DNA of 64,000 bases from Halomonas salipaludis (GTDB lineage Bacteria; Pseudomonadota; Gammaproteobacteria; Pseudomonadales; Halomonadaceae). The notes below the pieces were generated by a model, which did no database searches, had not been told where the DNA came from, and saw only the letters and a program-made list of their open reading frames with translations. Numbering within the stretch: the first letter of the stretch is position 1; each line of letters begins with the position of its first letter. Of this stretch, positions 1-7,942 are shown one piece after another. The stretch spans positions 124,001 to 188,000 of the forward strand of contig NZ_NSKB01000006.1 in assembly GCF_002286975.1 (NCBI RefSeq), given 5' to 3'. A program made the translations under genes and the position numbers.

Positions 1-57
1 TTCGACGGCGGGCCGCGTAGCGTGGCATTGCGGCCGCTGATGGACAGGATGCCGTGA
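1..57 (+). CDS. 3' end of an unidentified upstream gene (partial)
   Basis: The window opens inside a plus-strand frame that ends at the TGA at 55-57. Only 18 codons are visible, ending PLMDRMP, which is too few to identify a family. Its stop overlaps the GTG start of the next gene (GTGA at 54-57), which suggests translational coupling with the adenylyltransferase gene. This is inferred from the open frame and the overlap only. Confidence 0.45.
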   Translation, partial: FDGGPRSVALRPLMDRMP

Positions 58-809
58 CCCCGCTGCCTGACGAGGCCGAGGCCGCCTTCGATATCTTGAC
101 GCGCGAGCTGGGCAATAGCGTCGTCGGCGTCTATCTGTTCGGCTCGGCACTGGCTGGCGGGCTGCGTCCCAATAGCGATGTGGACGTGCTGGCGATCATC
201 GGCCAGCCGCCTGATGCGCTGGTGCGTAGGCGCATTGTCGAGGCACTGATGGCGGTGTCCGGCAGCCCTGAAGACGATGGCACGACCAGGCCGCTGGAGG
301 TGACGCTGCTGTGTCGGCAGGCACTGGTGCCCTGGCGCTACCCGCCACGCAGCGAGCTGGTCTATGGCGAGTGGTTGCGAGATGAGTTCGAACAGGGCCG
401 CATTCCGCCGGCGGCAGCCGACCCCGACCTGGCGGTGGTGCTGACCACTGCCAGGCAGCAAAGCCTCGCCCTGTGTGGGCCCGAGCTCGAGGAGTTGATC
501 GCGCCGATTCCCGAGGCGGACCTGCGACGGGCAATCGTCGACTCGCTGCCTGGCCTGGTTGCTGGCCTCGAGGGCGATGAGCGCAACGTGCTACTGACCC
601 TGGCGCGGATGTGGATGACCCTGGAAACGGGGCAGATCGCTTCCAAGGACGTGGCCGCCGCCTGGGCGCTGGAGCGCCTGCCCCCGGCGCACCGCGACCC
701 CCTGGCGTTGGCGCGGCGCGCCTATCTCGAAGGGGGTGGTGACGACTGGGCGCTGCGCATGCCGCAGGTGGAAGCGCTGGTGGGTTGCATGCAGCGAGCC
801 ATTGCTTGA
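54..809 (+). CDS. aadA: Aminoglycoside nucleotidyltransferase, ANT(3'')/AadA type
   Basis: Predicted cytoplasmic enzyme that adenylylates streptomycin/spectinomycin from ATP. The 251-residue length fits AadA (about 260). The nucleotidyltransferase motif GSALAGGLRPNSDVDVL lies at residues 30-46, with the metal-binding aspartates D42 and D44; E82 in the PLEVTLL strand is in the place of the family's catalytic glutamate. The C-terminal half is the helical DUF4111-type domain. The start is GTG at 54, overlapping the stop of the preceding frame. No attC site or integrase is visible, so this looks like a chromosomal gene rather than an integron cassette. Its last 43 codons are repeated, diverged, at 2691-2824. 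Drug spectrum cannot be read from sequence. Confidence 0.85.
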   Translation: MTPLPDEAEAAFDILTRELGNSVVGVYLFGSALAGGLRPNSDVDVLAIIGQPPDALVRRRIVEALMAVSGSPEDDGTTRPLEVTLLCRQALVPWRYPPRSELVYGEWLRDEFEQGRIPPAAADPDLAVVLTTARQQSLALCGPELEELIAPIPEADLRRAIVDSLPGLVAGLEGDERNVLLTLARMWMTLETGQIASKDVAAAWALERLPPAHRDPLALARRAYLEGGGDDWALRMPQVEALVGCMQRAIA

Positions 810-812
810 CCT
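676..812 (+). repeat. Direct repeat copy 1: 3' end of aadA
   Basis: This 137-bp stretch, the end of aadA plus the bases after its stop, recurs at 2691-2827 in the same orientation with 6 mismatches by my count. The two copies bracket the DMT transporter and XRE-cupin genes. Confidence 0.9.
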
Positions 813-961
813 CTAGGCGGATGTGCTTGACTAATCACTTGGCCATCGGAGTCGTACCGGGGTCCCCAGTTTCTCTATAGCTATTGAAGAAATTAAAATG
901 GGACGGGGATGCTGCTAAAACAGTATTGCAATGCAAGCGGGAGACATGTTCATAACGGAGG

Positions 962-1897
962 TTAGCCTCGCCGCTTTCGATATCCTAATGTGATCCACAT
1001 TCCGGCTGCGGTGATAAGGCCGGTGCCGGCTACAATCATGCTTTCAGGCACAGTGCCGAAGAGGATAAATGCCCATAGTGCGGCAAATAAGAGGTATGAA
1101 TAGTCGAGACTTGCGACGGCCGTCATCGGTCCAGCCTGATACGCTCGTGCCAGAGCTAGGTGAATGCCGATGGAGATTGCTGCAAGCACTGCGAGACTCG
1201 CAAACGTCTCATTGCCGAGCGGCACCCAGATGCGCATTAGAAATGGATAAACTGGATCCGGGGCGAAAACTTTCAGGACCCCGATACCAGTACCGCCGAT
1301 TACTATGAAGGCAATATTAACCGAAACGGTAAGGGCCCAGGGGCCAGCTGCACTCGTATAGCCTCGTGTCACTACTGCGGCAATCGCGTAGCAAAGTGCC
1401 GAAGCGAGAGGTATGAGGGCCGCTGCGGAGAACGCTTCGCCCGTTGGCTGGACAATGATCAGGACGCCGCAGAATGCCATGCCGATGGCAACGATTTGTC
1501 CTGGTCGAACCGGTTCCCGGAGAAAGATTGCTGAGAGCAAAACGATAATGATAGGTCCCATATAGTAGCATGCAGCCACTATGGACAGATCCAGAATTGG
1601 TAACGCTGCATAGAATGCAACGTACATCGCTACAATAAGACACGACCGAAGAAGCGCCCAGGGGGCGAGGGCGGCTCTCAGTACCGTGCTGGACTTTTCC
1701 CGTGACAGTATCAGAAGCGCTGGAAGGGCGATCATTGACCGGGTTAGGAATAGCTGCCAAAGCGGCAGGTCAGCGCTCATTATTTTTACCATGGCGTCTT
1801 GGAACGCCATCAGTGCCGTTGCACAAAGGATCATGACCGGCCCGTTTGCACCTGCGCGGTCTAGAAGCGCTTTCTTGTTGAGTCCAGATCGTCCCAT
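962..1897 (-). CDS. DMT-superfamily (EamA) exporter
   Basis: Inner-membrane protein of 311 residues with about ten hydrophobic segments in two EamA repeats, for example residues 20-35 (VMILCATALMAFQDAM) and the second repeat starting near 165. EamA proteins are usually metabolite or amino-acid exporters; the substrate is unknown. The start has a good ribosome site (GAGGAG, six bases before the ATG complementary to 1895-1897). It is divergent from the XRE-cupin regulator, a common pairing of regulator and exporter. The gene and its partner look less GC-rich than the flanking genes and lie between two copies of the aadA 3' end, so horizontal acquisition is likely. Confidence 0.85.
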   Translation of the reverse strand: MGRSGLNKKALLDRAGANGPVMILCATALMAFQDAMVKIMSADLPLWQLFLTRSMIALPALLILSREKSSTVLRAALAPWALLRSCLIVAMYVAFYAALPILDLSIVAACYYMGPIIIVLLSAIFLREPVRPGQIVAIGMAFCGVLIIVQPTGEAFSAAALIPLASALCYAIAAVVTRGYTSAAGPWALTVSVNIAFIVIGGTGIGVLKVFAPDPVYPFLMRIWVPLGNETFASLAVLAAISIGIHLALARAYQAGPMTAVASLDYSYLLFAALWAFILFGTVPESMIVAGTGLITAAGMWITLGYRKRRG

Positions 1898-2028
1898 CGG
1901 TTGCTCCTCGCATCGCCCTGCAGAAGGCAGAGCAACCTTAACTGAGTGAGGATGATTCCATTCCCAGTTGTGCTACAATTTTTGATAGATATTTATACTC
2001 ACATCAAAAAAATATGCGAAAAATTTAG
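1898..2028. promoter_or_regulatory. AT-rich divergent promoter region between DMT exporter and XRE-cupin regulator
   Basis: The 131 bases between the two divergent starts turn strongly AT-rich at 1977-2028, with TTTGATAGATATTTATAC at about 1979-1997. This must hold both promoters and probably the regulator's operator. No single -35/-10 pair stands out enough to assign. Confidence 0.45.
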
Positions 2029-2652
2029 ATGAGTCAATCTAGGTATACTTCGGATCAAGGGCAAAATGGCTCCAGAGGTGCTGGCCCGCGTGAGACGCAG
2101 CCGATCATTGGTTCGCGCATGCGTGAGCTGCGCAAAGCAAAGAAAATGACACTTCAGGCCTTAGGGGGTGAAACCGGTCTGTCCGTTGGATATCTAAGTC
2201 AGCTTGAGCGCGAGCAGGCGACGCCGTCGATCCGTGCGCTGAATGTGATTGCGCGTATCCTCGGCGTGAATATCAACTGGTTCTTCCCCGATCCAGAAGA
2301 GCAAGAAGCGCCCGAGGCTGCAATCGTCGTGCGCGCATCCCGGCGCCGTGCCTTGAAATTCGAGTCGGGAATCCGTGATGAGCTACTCACGCCCACGCTG
2401 TCCGGTCAGCTTGAACTCCTGCGGTGCACCCTCGAGCCTGGCGGGTCTTCTGGAAACGAACTCTATTGCCATAAAGGGGAAGAGGCCGGCTATGTGGACC
2501 AAGGACAGCTGGAGCTCACCATTGAGTCAGAAGTCTTTCTGCTCAATGAAGGCGATAGCTTCCATTTCGATTCTTCACGGCCTCATAGGTATAGGAATCC
2601 GGGACAGTCCAAGACCATAGTGATTTGGGCGATGACACCGCCGCACTACTGA
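2029..2652 (+). CDS. XRE-family regulator with C-terminal cupin domain
   Basis: A 207-residue one-component regulator of the PuuR/SutR type. An N-terminal tail of about 25 residues is followed by an XRE helix-turn-helix (residues 30-85, with TLQALGGETGLSVGYLSQLE) and a cupin_2 fold at about 130-205 (EEAGYVDQGQLELTI, GDSFHFDSSRPHRYRN) that would bind a small ligand. By position it probably controls the divergent DMT exporter and itself. The ATG at 2029 has no clear Shine-Dalgarno; an in-frame ATG at 2119 would remove most of the tail. Base composition resembles the exporter rather than the surrounding genes. Confidence 0.85.
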   Translation: MSQSRYTSDQGQNGSRGAGPRETQPIIGSRMRELRKAKKMTLQALGGETGLSVGYLSQLEREQATPSIRALNVIARILGVNINWFFPDPEEQEAPEAAIVVRASRRRALKFESGIRDELLTPTLSGQLELLRCTLEPGGSSGNELYCHKGEEAGYVDQGQLELTIESEVFLLNEGDSFHFDSSRPHRYRNPGQSKTIVIWAMTPPHY

Positions 2653-2690
2653 ATGGATGCAAGGGCCATTACCCCAAGGATGCTGCTGTC

Positions 2691-2824
2691 GCCTGCCCCC
2701 GGCGCACCGCGACGCACTGGCGTTGGCGCGGCGCGCCTATCTCGAAGAGGGCAGTGACGACTGGGCGCTGCGCATGCCGCGGGTGGAAGCGCTGGTGGGT
2801 TGCATGCAGCGAGCCATTGCTTGA
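2691..2824 (+). pseudogene. Remnant of an aadA 3' end (direct repeat copy 2)
   Basis: The fragment reads as the last 43-44 codons of an AadA protein and ends in the same MQRAIA-stop. It is not a recent exact copy: it differs from the intact gene by four residues (P to A, G to E, G to S, Q to R). It has no start or N-terminal domain, so it cannot make an enzyme. The repeat continues three bases past the stop (to 2827). It marks the right edge of the inserted DMT/XRE-cupin cassette. Confidence 0.85.
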
Positions 2825-2890
2825 CCTGCCGCCGGCATGTTGGGCTAGTCTCTTAGCACGCTCATTTTTAGGTTCAAGAAGGAGTACGCC

Positions 2891-3898
2891 ATGAAGGTTG
2901 TAACATTAGGCAGTGGTGGTGGGTTGGACCAGTTGCACGTCGTCGAGCGCAATGCGCCCGGCGAGCCGGGCCCGGGCGAGATCCGCGTGGCGGTGAAGGC
3001 AAATTCCCTCAACTTCCACGACTATGCCGTGGTCGCCGGGATGATCCCCACCGACGATGGCCGTATCCCCATGGCCGACGGGGCGGGCGTGGTCGAGGCG
3101 GTGGGCGAAGGCGTCGAGGAGTTCGCGGTGGGCGATGCGGTGGTCTCCACCTTCTTCCCCTACTGGCTCGACGGCCCGGCGAGGGTGGCGGATTTCAAGA
3201 CCACCCCCGGCGACGGCCTTGACGGCTACGCCCGCCAGCAAGTGGTGCGCCCGGCCACCTGGTTTACCCACGCACCCAAGGGCTATAGCCACACCGAGGC
3301 CGCCACCCTGACCACGGCGGGGCTCACCGCCTGGCGCGCGCTGGTGGTGGACGGCAACCTCAAGGCCGGCGATACCGTGCTCACCCTGGGCACCGGCGGC
3401 GTTTCGATCTTTGCCCTGCAGTTCGCCAAGGCGATGGGCGCGCGGGTGATCTCTACCTCCTCTTCCGATGAGAAGATCGAGAAGCTCAAGGAGCTCGGCG
3501 CCGACCACACCATCAACTATAAGGCCGACCCGGAGTGGGGCAAGACGGTGCAGGCACTGACCGACGGCCGGGGTGTGGATCACGTGATCGAGGTCGGCGG
3601 ACCCGGCACCCTGCCGCAGTCCATCGATGCGGTGTGCATCGGCGGCCATATTGCGCTGATCGGTATCCTGACTGGCCGCGGTGGCGAGGTGCCGACCATC
3701 AAGCTGATGGCCAAGCAGGCGCGCCTGCAGGGGCTGATCGTCGGCAGCCGTGCCCAGCAGCAGGAGATGGTGCGTGGCATCGAGGCCATCGGCGTGCGCC
3801 CGATCATCGACAGCACCTTCGAGCTGGAGAAGATCGCCGATGCCTTCCGTCACGAAGAGGCGGGGCGCCACTTCGGCAAGATCTGCCTGTCTTTCTAG
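2891..3898 (+). CDS. Zinc-independent NAD(P)-dependent alcohol dehydrogenase / quinone oxidoreductase family (MDR)
   Basis: A 335-residue cytoplasmic medium-chain dehydrogenase/reductase. The N-terminal GroES-like fold spans residues 1-130 (LNFHDYAVVAGMIP, then DGAGVVEAVGEGVEEF near 58-75). A Rossmann domain follows, with the NAD(P) loop LGTGGVSIFALQFAKAMGARV near 161-181. The cysteine and histidine ligands of the zinc enzymes are not evident, which points to the quinone-oxidoreductase branch. A strong ribosome site (AAGGAG) precedes the ATG at 2891. The gene seems monocistronic and converges with an AraC gene. Substrate unknown. Confidence 0.8.
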   Translation: MKVVTLGSGGGLDQLHVVERNAPGEPGPGEIRVAVKANSLNFHDYAVVAGMIPTDDGRIPMADGAGVVEAVGEGVEEFAVGDAVVSTFFPYWLDGPARVADFKTTPGDGLDGYARQQVVRPATWFTHAPKGYSHTEAATLTTAGLTAWRALVVDGNLKAGDTVLTLGTGGVSIFALQFAKAMGARVISTSSSDEKIEKLKELGADHTINYKADPEWGKTVQALTDGRGVDHVIEVGGPGTLPQSIDAVCIGGHIALIGILTGRGGEVPTIKLMAKQARLQGLIVGSRAQQQEMVRGIEAIGVRPIIDSTFELEKIADAFRHEEAGRHFGKICLSF

Positions 3899-3913
3899 GC
3901 GCCTATAGGCGCC
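3898..3913. terminator. Perfect 16-bp palindrome between convergent genes
   Basis: GGCGCCTATAGGCGCC begins at the last base of the MDR gene's stop and lies between it and the convergent AraC gene. It can form a hairpin in both transcripts, but no U-tract follows, so a terminator role is only likely. Confidence 0.4.
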
Positions 3914-3926
3914 GTGCGAGTTCGAT

Positions 3927-4727
3927 TCAGTGACGGGATCCCGGGCGCGCGAAGTAGCGCCCCGGGGTCACTCCCAGGTGGCGTCGAAAGGCGGCAATGA
4001 AGGCGCTCGGTGCTTCGTAGCCGACCTCCTGGGCCACCGTCGTGACCGGGCGGCCTTCCGCCAGCATGGGCAGGGCGGCGAGCAAGCGTGCTTGCTGTCG
4101 CCAGGCGGCAAAGCCCATGCCCGTCTGTGACTGGAAGCGCCGCGCCAGGGTCCGTGGCGAAGCGCCCACCACTTGGCCCCAGGCCGCGAGATCCTGCTGA
4201 TGCGTCGGATCGGTGCGCAGGGCGCTGCAGATCCGTTGCAACACGGGGTCGTCGGGGTCTGGAAGGTGCAATGGGGCGGTGGGCCCTTCGCGCAGCTCAT
4301 CCAGCAGTACCGCTATCAACCGTGCACCGGCACCGCTGGCGCTCGCCTCGGCCGGTAGCTCCATCAAACGCAGTACCAGTTCGCGTAACAGTGGCGAGAC
4401 GCTCAACACGCGTGGCTGGGAGGGTAGCTCCGCTAGTCGTTCGTCGAGATACAGCGTGCGCAGCTTGACGACCCTATGCATCTGCAGGGCATGCTCCTGG
4501 CGTGCCGGTATCCAGACGGCGAGTTGTGGCGGCACCACCCACCACCCTGCATGAGTCGATACCGTCATCACGCCTTGCGTGGCGAAGACGAGCTGAGCGC
4601 GCGAGTGGCAATGGCGGCCGGTATCCCAACCGCTGGGGTAGTCGCAGGCATAGGGCTGCACGGGGCCTGGAGCGGTATCGATGTATTGCTGCAGGGCGTT
4701 GCGTGGCAGGGGGTTGGTGTGGTGCAT
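3927..4727 (-). CDS. AraC-family transcriptional regulator
   Basis: A 266-residue regulator. The N-terminal half is an AraC-type cupin (RHCHSRAQLVFATQG around residues 38-52, then VVPPQLAVWIPARQEH around 63-79). The C-terminal hundred residues hold the two helix-turn-helix motifs (LAAWGQVVGASPRTLARRF and TTVAQEVGYEAPSAFIAAF, then HLGVTPGRYF). It is divergent from the MFS gene starting at 4821, so it probably controls that exporter in response to the exported compound. The 93-bp gap contains the AT-rich stretch around 4738-4760 where promoters would sit. Confidence 0.85.
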   Translation of the reverse strand: MHHTNPLPRNALQQYIDTAPGPVQPYACDYPSGWDTGRHCHSRAQLVFATQGVMTVSTHAGWWVVPPQLAVWIPARQEHALQMHRVVKLRTLYLDERLAELPSQPRVLSVSPLLRELVLRLMELPAEASASGAGARLIAVLLDELREGPTAPLHLPDPDDPVLQRICSALRTDPTHQQDLAAWGQVVGASPRTLARRFQSQTGMGFAAWRQQARLLAALPMLAEGRPVTTVAQEVGYEAPSAFIAAFRRHLGVTPGRYFARPGSRH

Positions 4728-4820
4728 ATTGGCTGTTTCGCTATATATATTGTCAGAATAGCGAGAGAAACGGCGTCGCGTCGAGTTTAGCCTGAAAGGC
4801 CGACCAACTGGAGTCTGGCC

Positions 4821-6020
4821 ATGAGCGGCAATCGCATTCGGCTACTGTTCCTCAACCTGGGGCACGCCTACGCCCATTATTTCATGCTGATTCACCCCAC
4901 GGTGGCGGTGGTGCTGGAGCGGCGCGGCCAGGGCGAGTATGGCGAGCTGCTGTTGCCGGCCACCGCGGGTTTCGTCGCTTTTGCGGTGTTTACTTTGCCG
5001 GCGGGCTGGCTGGGTGACCGCTGGAGCCGAAACGGCATGATGGCCCTGATGTTCCTGGGGCTCGGGGTGGCTTCCATGCTGACAAGCGTTGCGAGCGGCC
5101 CATACCAGATGGCGGCCGGTCTGTTTTTGGTGGGCGCCTTTGCGGCGATCTATCATCCGGTGGGTATCGCCATGGTGGCGGAGAGCGGCGCGGGGGTAGG
5201 CCAAGCACTGGGCGTGAACGGCGTATGGGGCAACATGGGTGTCGCGGCGGCGCCGCTGCTGACCGGTGCGCTGACGGGCGTATTCGGCTGGCAGGCGGCC
5301 TTCCTGATGCCCGGCGCGCTCTGTCTAGCCAGCGGCATCGCCTATCTGGCACTGGTGCCGGCCGAGCGCGATACGCGTGAGTCGACGGCTGAGACCGCCG
5401 ATACACCGCCGGTACAAGCCTCGACGGCGCTGCCTGGCCGTATCCTCGCCTACCTGGTCATCACGGCATTGATGGGTGGGCTGGTGTTCGCGGCTACCAC
5501 CATCGTGCTGCCCAAGATCATGGAGGAGGCTTTCCGTGGTGGTGGGAATGGCTTGATCAGTGCCACCGGGCTGGCATCGCTGATCTTTGCCGGCGCCTCC
5601 ATGGCGCAGCTGGTGACCGGTAGGGCAGTGGATCGGGTGTCGCCGCGGCAGTTGATGCTGCTGCTGGCGCTGGTGCAGGTGCCCCTGTTGTTGTTGCTGA
5701 CCCAGGGCGGGCAGTGGTGGGTCGTTTTACTGTCGCTGGGGCTGATGATAACCGTATTCGGGGTCATTCCCGTGCAGGACGCCATCGTGGCGCGCCATGC
5801 CGTCAGCGGCTGGCGGGCACGTGTCTATGCCGTGAAGTACGTGCTGTCGTTGGGCGTTGGCGCCCTGGCCGTACCGATCGTGGCCTGGGGTTACGATCCG
5901 GCCAGTGGATTCGGGCGGCTCTATCTGCTGCTGGCCGCCTGTGCCGTCGGGGTGGCGGTGGCAGCACTGCTGCTGCCGGCCCGGCGTTACCGGCAGGCGG
6001 CCCTCGGCGATAACACGTAA
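4821..6020 (+). CDS. MFS transporter
   Basis: Inner-membrane protein of 399 residues with about 12 hydrophobic segments and the MFS signature between TM2 and TM3 (GWLGDRWSRNGMMAL, near residues 61-75). The N- and C-terminal halves are separated by a hydrophilic loop at about 185-205 (RDTRESTAETADTPP). The divergent AraC regulator suggests an inducible efflux role; the fosmidomycin-resistance-like branch (NLGHAYAHYF start) is possible but not certain. The start at 4821 follows AACTGGAG-type spacing. Nothing indicates the substrate. Confidence 0.8.
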   Translation: MSGNRIRLLFLNLGHAYAHYFMLIHPTVAVVLERRGQGEYGELLLPATAGFVAFAVFTLPAGWLGDRWSRNGMMALMFLGLGVASMLTSVASGPYQMAAGLFLVGAFAAIYHPVGIAMVAESGAGVGQALGVNGVWGNMGVAAAPLLTGALTGVFGWQAAFLMPGALCLASGIAYLALVPAERDTRESTAETADTPPVQASTALPGRILAYLVITALMGGLVFAATTIVLPKIMEEAFRGGGNGLISATGLASLIFAGASMAQLVTGRAVDRVSPRQLMLLLALVQVPLLLLLTQGGQWWVVLLSLGLMITVFGVIPVQDAIVARHAVSGWRARVYAVKYVLSLGVGALAVPIVAWGYDPASGFGRLYLLLAACAVGVAVAALLLPARRYRQAALGDNT

Positions 6021-6176
6021 CCTTGACCATACGGCGACTGCACTGGCAGACGACCGAGGCATGGCAGGATTCATGGAGGCCATGGTGGAACCCTCTTCGG
6101 GGGTAGGGGGGGCACGGAAAGTTCCATCGAGATGGGCTGAATGGTCGTTGCGCATTTCTTATCTGACACTGCTATG

Positions 6177-6190
6177 CTACATATATGTAG
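6177..6190. promoter_or_regulatory. Palindromic operator of the toxin-antitoxin locus
   Basis: CTACATATATGTAG is a perfect 14-bp palindrome 35 bp upstream of the antitoxin-like ATG. It overlaps a plausible -10 (TATGCT at 6173-6178). Autorepression by the antitoxin is usual for the Xre-RES family, so this is the likely binding site. Confidence 0.55.
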
Positions 6191-6225
6191 AAAATGCGTT
6201 GCTTTTGTGTGGTAAGGAGCCTCCT

Positions 6226-6651
6226 ATGACCGCTGAAGTCCTCCGCGATCCCGATCCGGCCAAGTACCATGCGCCGGAGTCGTTTGAGCGTTTTGTCGCG
6301 GACCTGAAGGTCTCAGCCCGTGCGAGCGGCGAGCCAATCATCGATCCGCGGCTCTTTTCCAGTGCCCTCGGCATGGACATCCAAACGCTGGCTGTTCGTG
6401 CCCATGTGCATCGGAGCACGATCGCTCGTGCCCAGGGGGCCGAGAAGCTGCAGACTTTCCTGCGCGATGCCATCCGGGTGCTCGGTGCTGCTGCGGATAT
6501 CAATGGCAATCTGCCGGACGCTCTGTTCTGGTTTCGTAACGAGCCGATTCCCACATTCGACTACCAGACGCCAGAGCAACTGGTGAGCGATGGCCGAGCA
6601 AGTGACCTGTTGCGCTATATCCTGTCCCTAAGAGCTGGTGTCCTCGGATGA
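6226..6651 (+). CDS. MbcA/ParS/Xre-type antitoxin (DUF2384)
   Basis: A 141-residue protein. A helical DNA-binding region occupies about residues 35-75 (SALGMDIQTLAVRAHVHRST). The C-terminal toxin-binding DUF2384 segment is at about 85-141 (LGAAADINGNLPDALFWFRN, then a PIPTFDYQTPEQLVSDGRA motif that closely follows the family consensus). In this family it neutralises a RES-domain NAD+-degrading toxin and represses the operon. The start follows AAGGAGCCTCCT. Its stop overlaps the ATG of the toxin remnant (ATGA at 6648-6651), the usual coupling in this family. The antitoxin frame is intact although the toxin is not. Confidence 0.8.
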   Translation: MTAEVLRDPDPAKYHAPESFERFVADLKVSARASGEPIIDPRLFSSALGMDIQTLAVRAHVHRSTIARAQGAEKLQTFLRDAIRVLGAAADINGNLPDALFWFRNEPIPTFDYQTPEQLVSDGRASDLLRYILSLRAGVLG

Positions 6652-6799
6652 TTCAGCGCTTGCGATTGGAGACAGTGGCCTATCGCGTCCATGTTCCTAA
6701 GTGGTCACATGCCCCAACCAGCGGTGCCGGGGCGGCTGAGCATGGCGGTCGGCTTAACCGGCCAAGGGCACCGGGGTATCGATATTCCTGGCTGAGGCG
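6648..6799 (+). pseudogene. Truncated RES-domain toxin
   Basis: The frame starts as a RES toxin should: VAYRVHVPKWSHAPTSGAGAAEHGGRLNRP matches the family opening, in which a conserved arginine precedes a W/F..SGEGA..YGGRWN segment. Recognisable similarity stops after about 40 residues. The open frame then simply runs antisense through the 3' end of the LysR gene. A RES domain normally needs about 150 residues, so the active site cannot be complete. The substitution of leucine for tryptophan in the GGRWN motif fits decay. The break lies at or before the LysR stop at 6800. Confidence 0.65.
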
Positions 6800-7753
6800 T
6801 CAGGCCTCGCCGTCCAGCGCCGAGGCCGACTCCGCCAGCGGTAGACGACCCGTCGGGACATGGCCCTTGAGAAACTCGAGGAATGCCTGGGTGGCGCTTG
6901 GTAGGGTGCGCTTGGCGAGCGTCTGGATCTCGATGAAGCGTGAGTCCATGCCGCGGTCGCGAAGCGGAATGGCGACGACTCGTCTCTGCTGCATGCGCTG
7001 GCGGATCGAGATCTCGCCGGAAAGTGCTACCCCACCTCCCAGCATGGCGAAGTTGATCAGCGCTTCGGTGTAGTCGCTGCTGAAGATCGATTCGAAAGTC
7101 AGATTTTGACGGCTGCTGCAGATATCGAACAGCTGGCGCAGGGTGGTATCGGCCGTGGGCAGTGCCAGCGGATAGCGCTGCAACTGCGCCATCGATACCT
7201 GACGCTTGCCGGCCAGTTCATGGCCTGGTGCTACCACTGCCATGATCGGCGCGGGCTGGCGATATTCGATCTGCACGTCGGGCTCGGGCTTCAGGCTGAA
7301 GGTGATGCCGATATCCGCCTCTCCCTCCCTGACACGACGGGTCGCTTCGGCCGGCGGGCCTACCGCTAGTTGGAAGTGTATGCCGTCGTAGCGCTGGCGA
7401 AACGCCGCCACCGCACCGGGCAGGAAGTCCACCGCAAACCCCTCCGAACTGGCCAGGCGCACCGTGCCCCGCTGCAGGCCGCGCAGTGCCAGGATCTCGC
7501 TACCCACCCGGTCGGCCTCGAGCTGCATGCGTCGAGCGTGTACCGCCAGTAGCTCACCGGCGGCACTCGGCATCATGCCGCGAGCGCGGCGCTCGAAGAG
7601 CAGGGTGTCGAGCTCGCTCTCCAGCCGGGCGATCTGGCGGCTGATGGCCGAGGGCGCCACCTTGAGTCGCTCGGAGGCTTCGCTGATGGAGCCGCAGCGC
7701 ACCACTTCGAGGAAATAGCGTAGGGCGGTCTCCTGCAGGGCGCGGGTATTCAT
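6800..7753 (-). CDS. LysR-family regulator of the peptide-uptake operon
   Basis: A 317-residue LysR protein with an N-terminal winged helix (RYFLEVVRCGSISEASERL, then VAPSAISRQIARLESELDTLLFERR) and a periplasmic-binding-like effector domain from about residue 90. I chose the ATG at 7751-7753 because GAGGAG lies nine bases upstream; a longer frame would start at 7813 without support. It is divergent from the peptide ABC operon that begins at 7943 and is the obvious candidate regulator, with the 189-bp gap carrying an AT-rich core (7800-7815). Confidence 0.85.
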   Translation of the reverse strand: MNTRALQETALRYFLEVVRCGSISEASERLKVAPSAISRQIARLESELDTLLFERRARGMMPSAAGELLAVHARRMQLEADRVGSEILALRGLQRGTVRLASSEGFAVDFLPGAVAAFRQRYDGIHFQLAVGPPAEATRRVREGEADIGITFSLKPEPDVQIEYRQPAPIMAVVAPGHELAGKRQVSMAQLQRYPLALPTADTTLRQLFDICSSRQNLTFESIFSSDYTEALINFAMLGGGVALSGEISIRQRMQQRRVVAIPLRDRGMDSRFIEIQTLAKRTLPSATQAFLEFLKGHVPTGRLPLAESASALDGEA

Positions 7754-7942
7754 CGCATTGGCTCCTCGATGCGGTAAAGGTTTGCCGAAACGGCAACGAT
7801 ATATTCTAAACATTATACTTGTAGCACTTCTTGTCCATGCCTAGTTTGGACCCATGGTGAAGCGACACCTAACAACGACAACACCACTAGGTGCTCCCAA
7901 CGCTCATATCCGCTGCCAGACCAATAACAAACGAGGTATGAC

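Noticed and set aside
54-809. aadA as an integron gene cassette
   Set aside because: No attC-like element follows the stop, no integrase or second cassette is present, and the start is coupled to an upstream chromosomal frame.
2906-3871. Long minus-strand open frame (321 codons) antisense to the MDR gene
   Set aside because: Composition is His/Gly/Ala-rich without domains, and the plus-strand frame is a clear MDR enzyme. It is a GC-rich shadow, as are similar long antisense frames at 11329-12348, 12711-13739 and 14680-15504.
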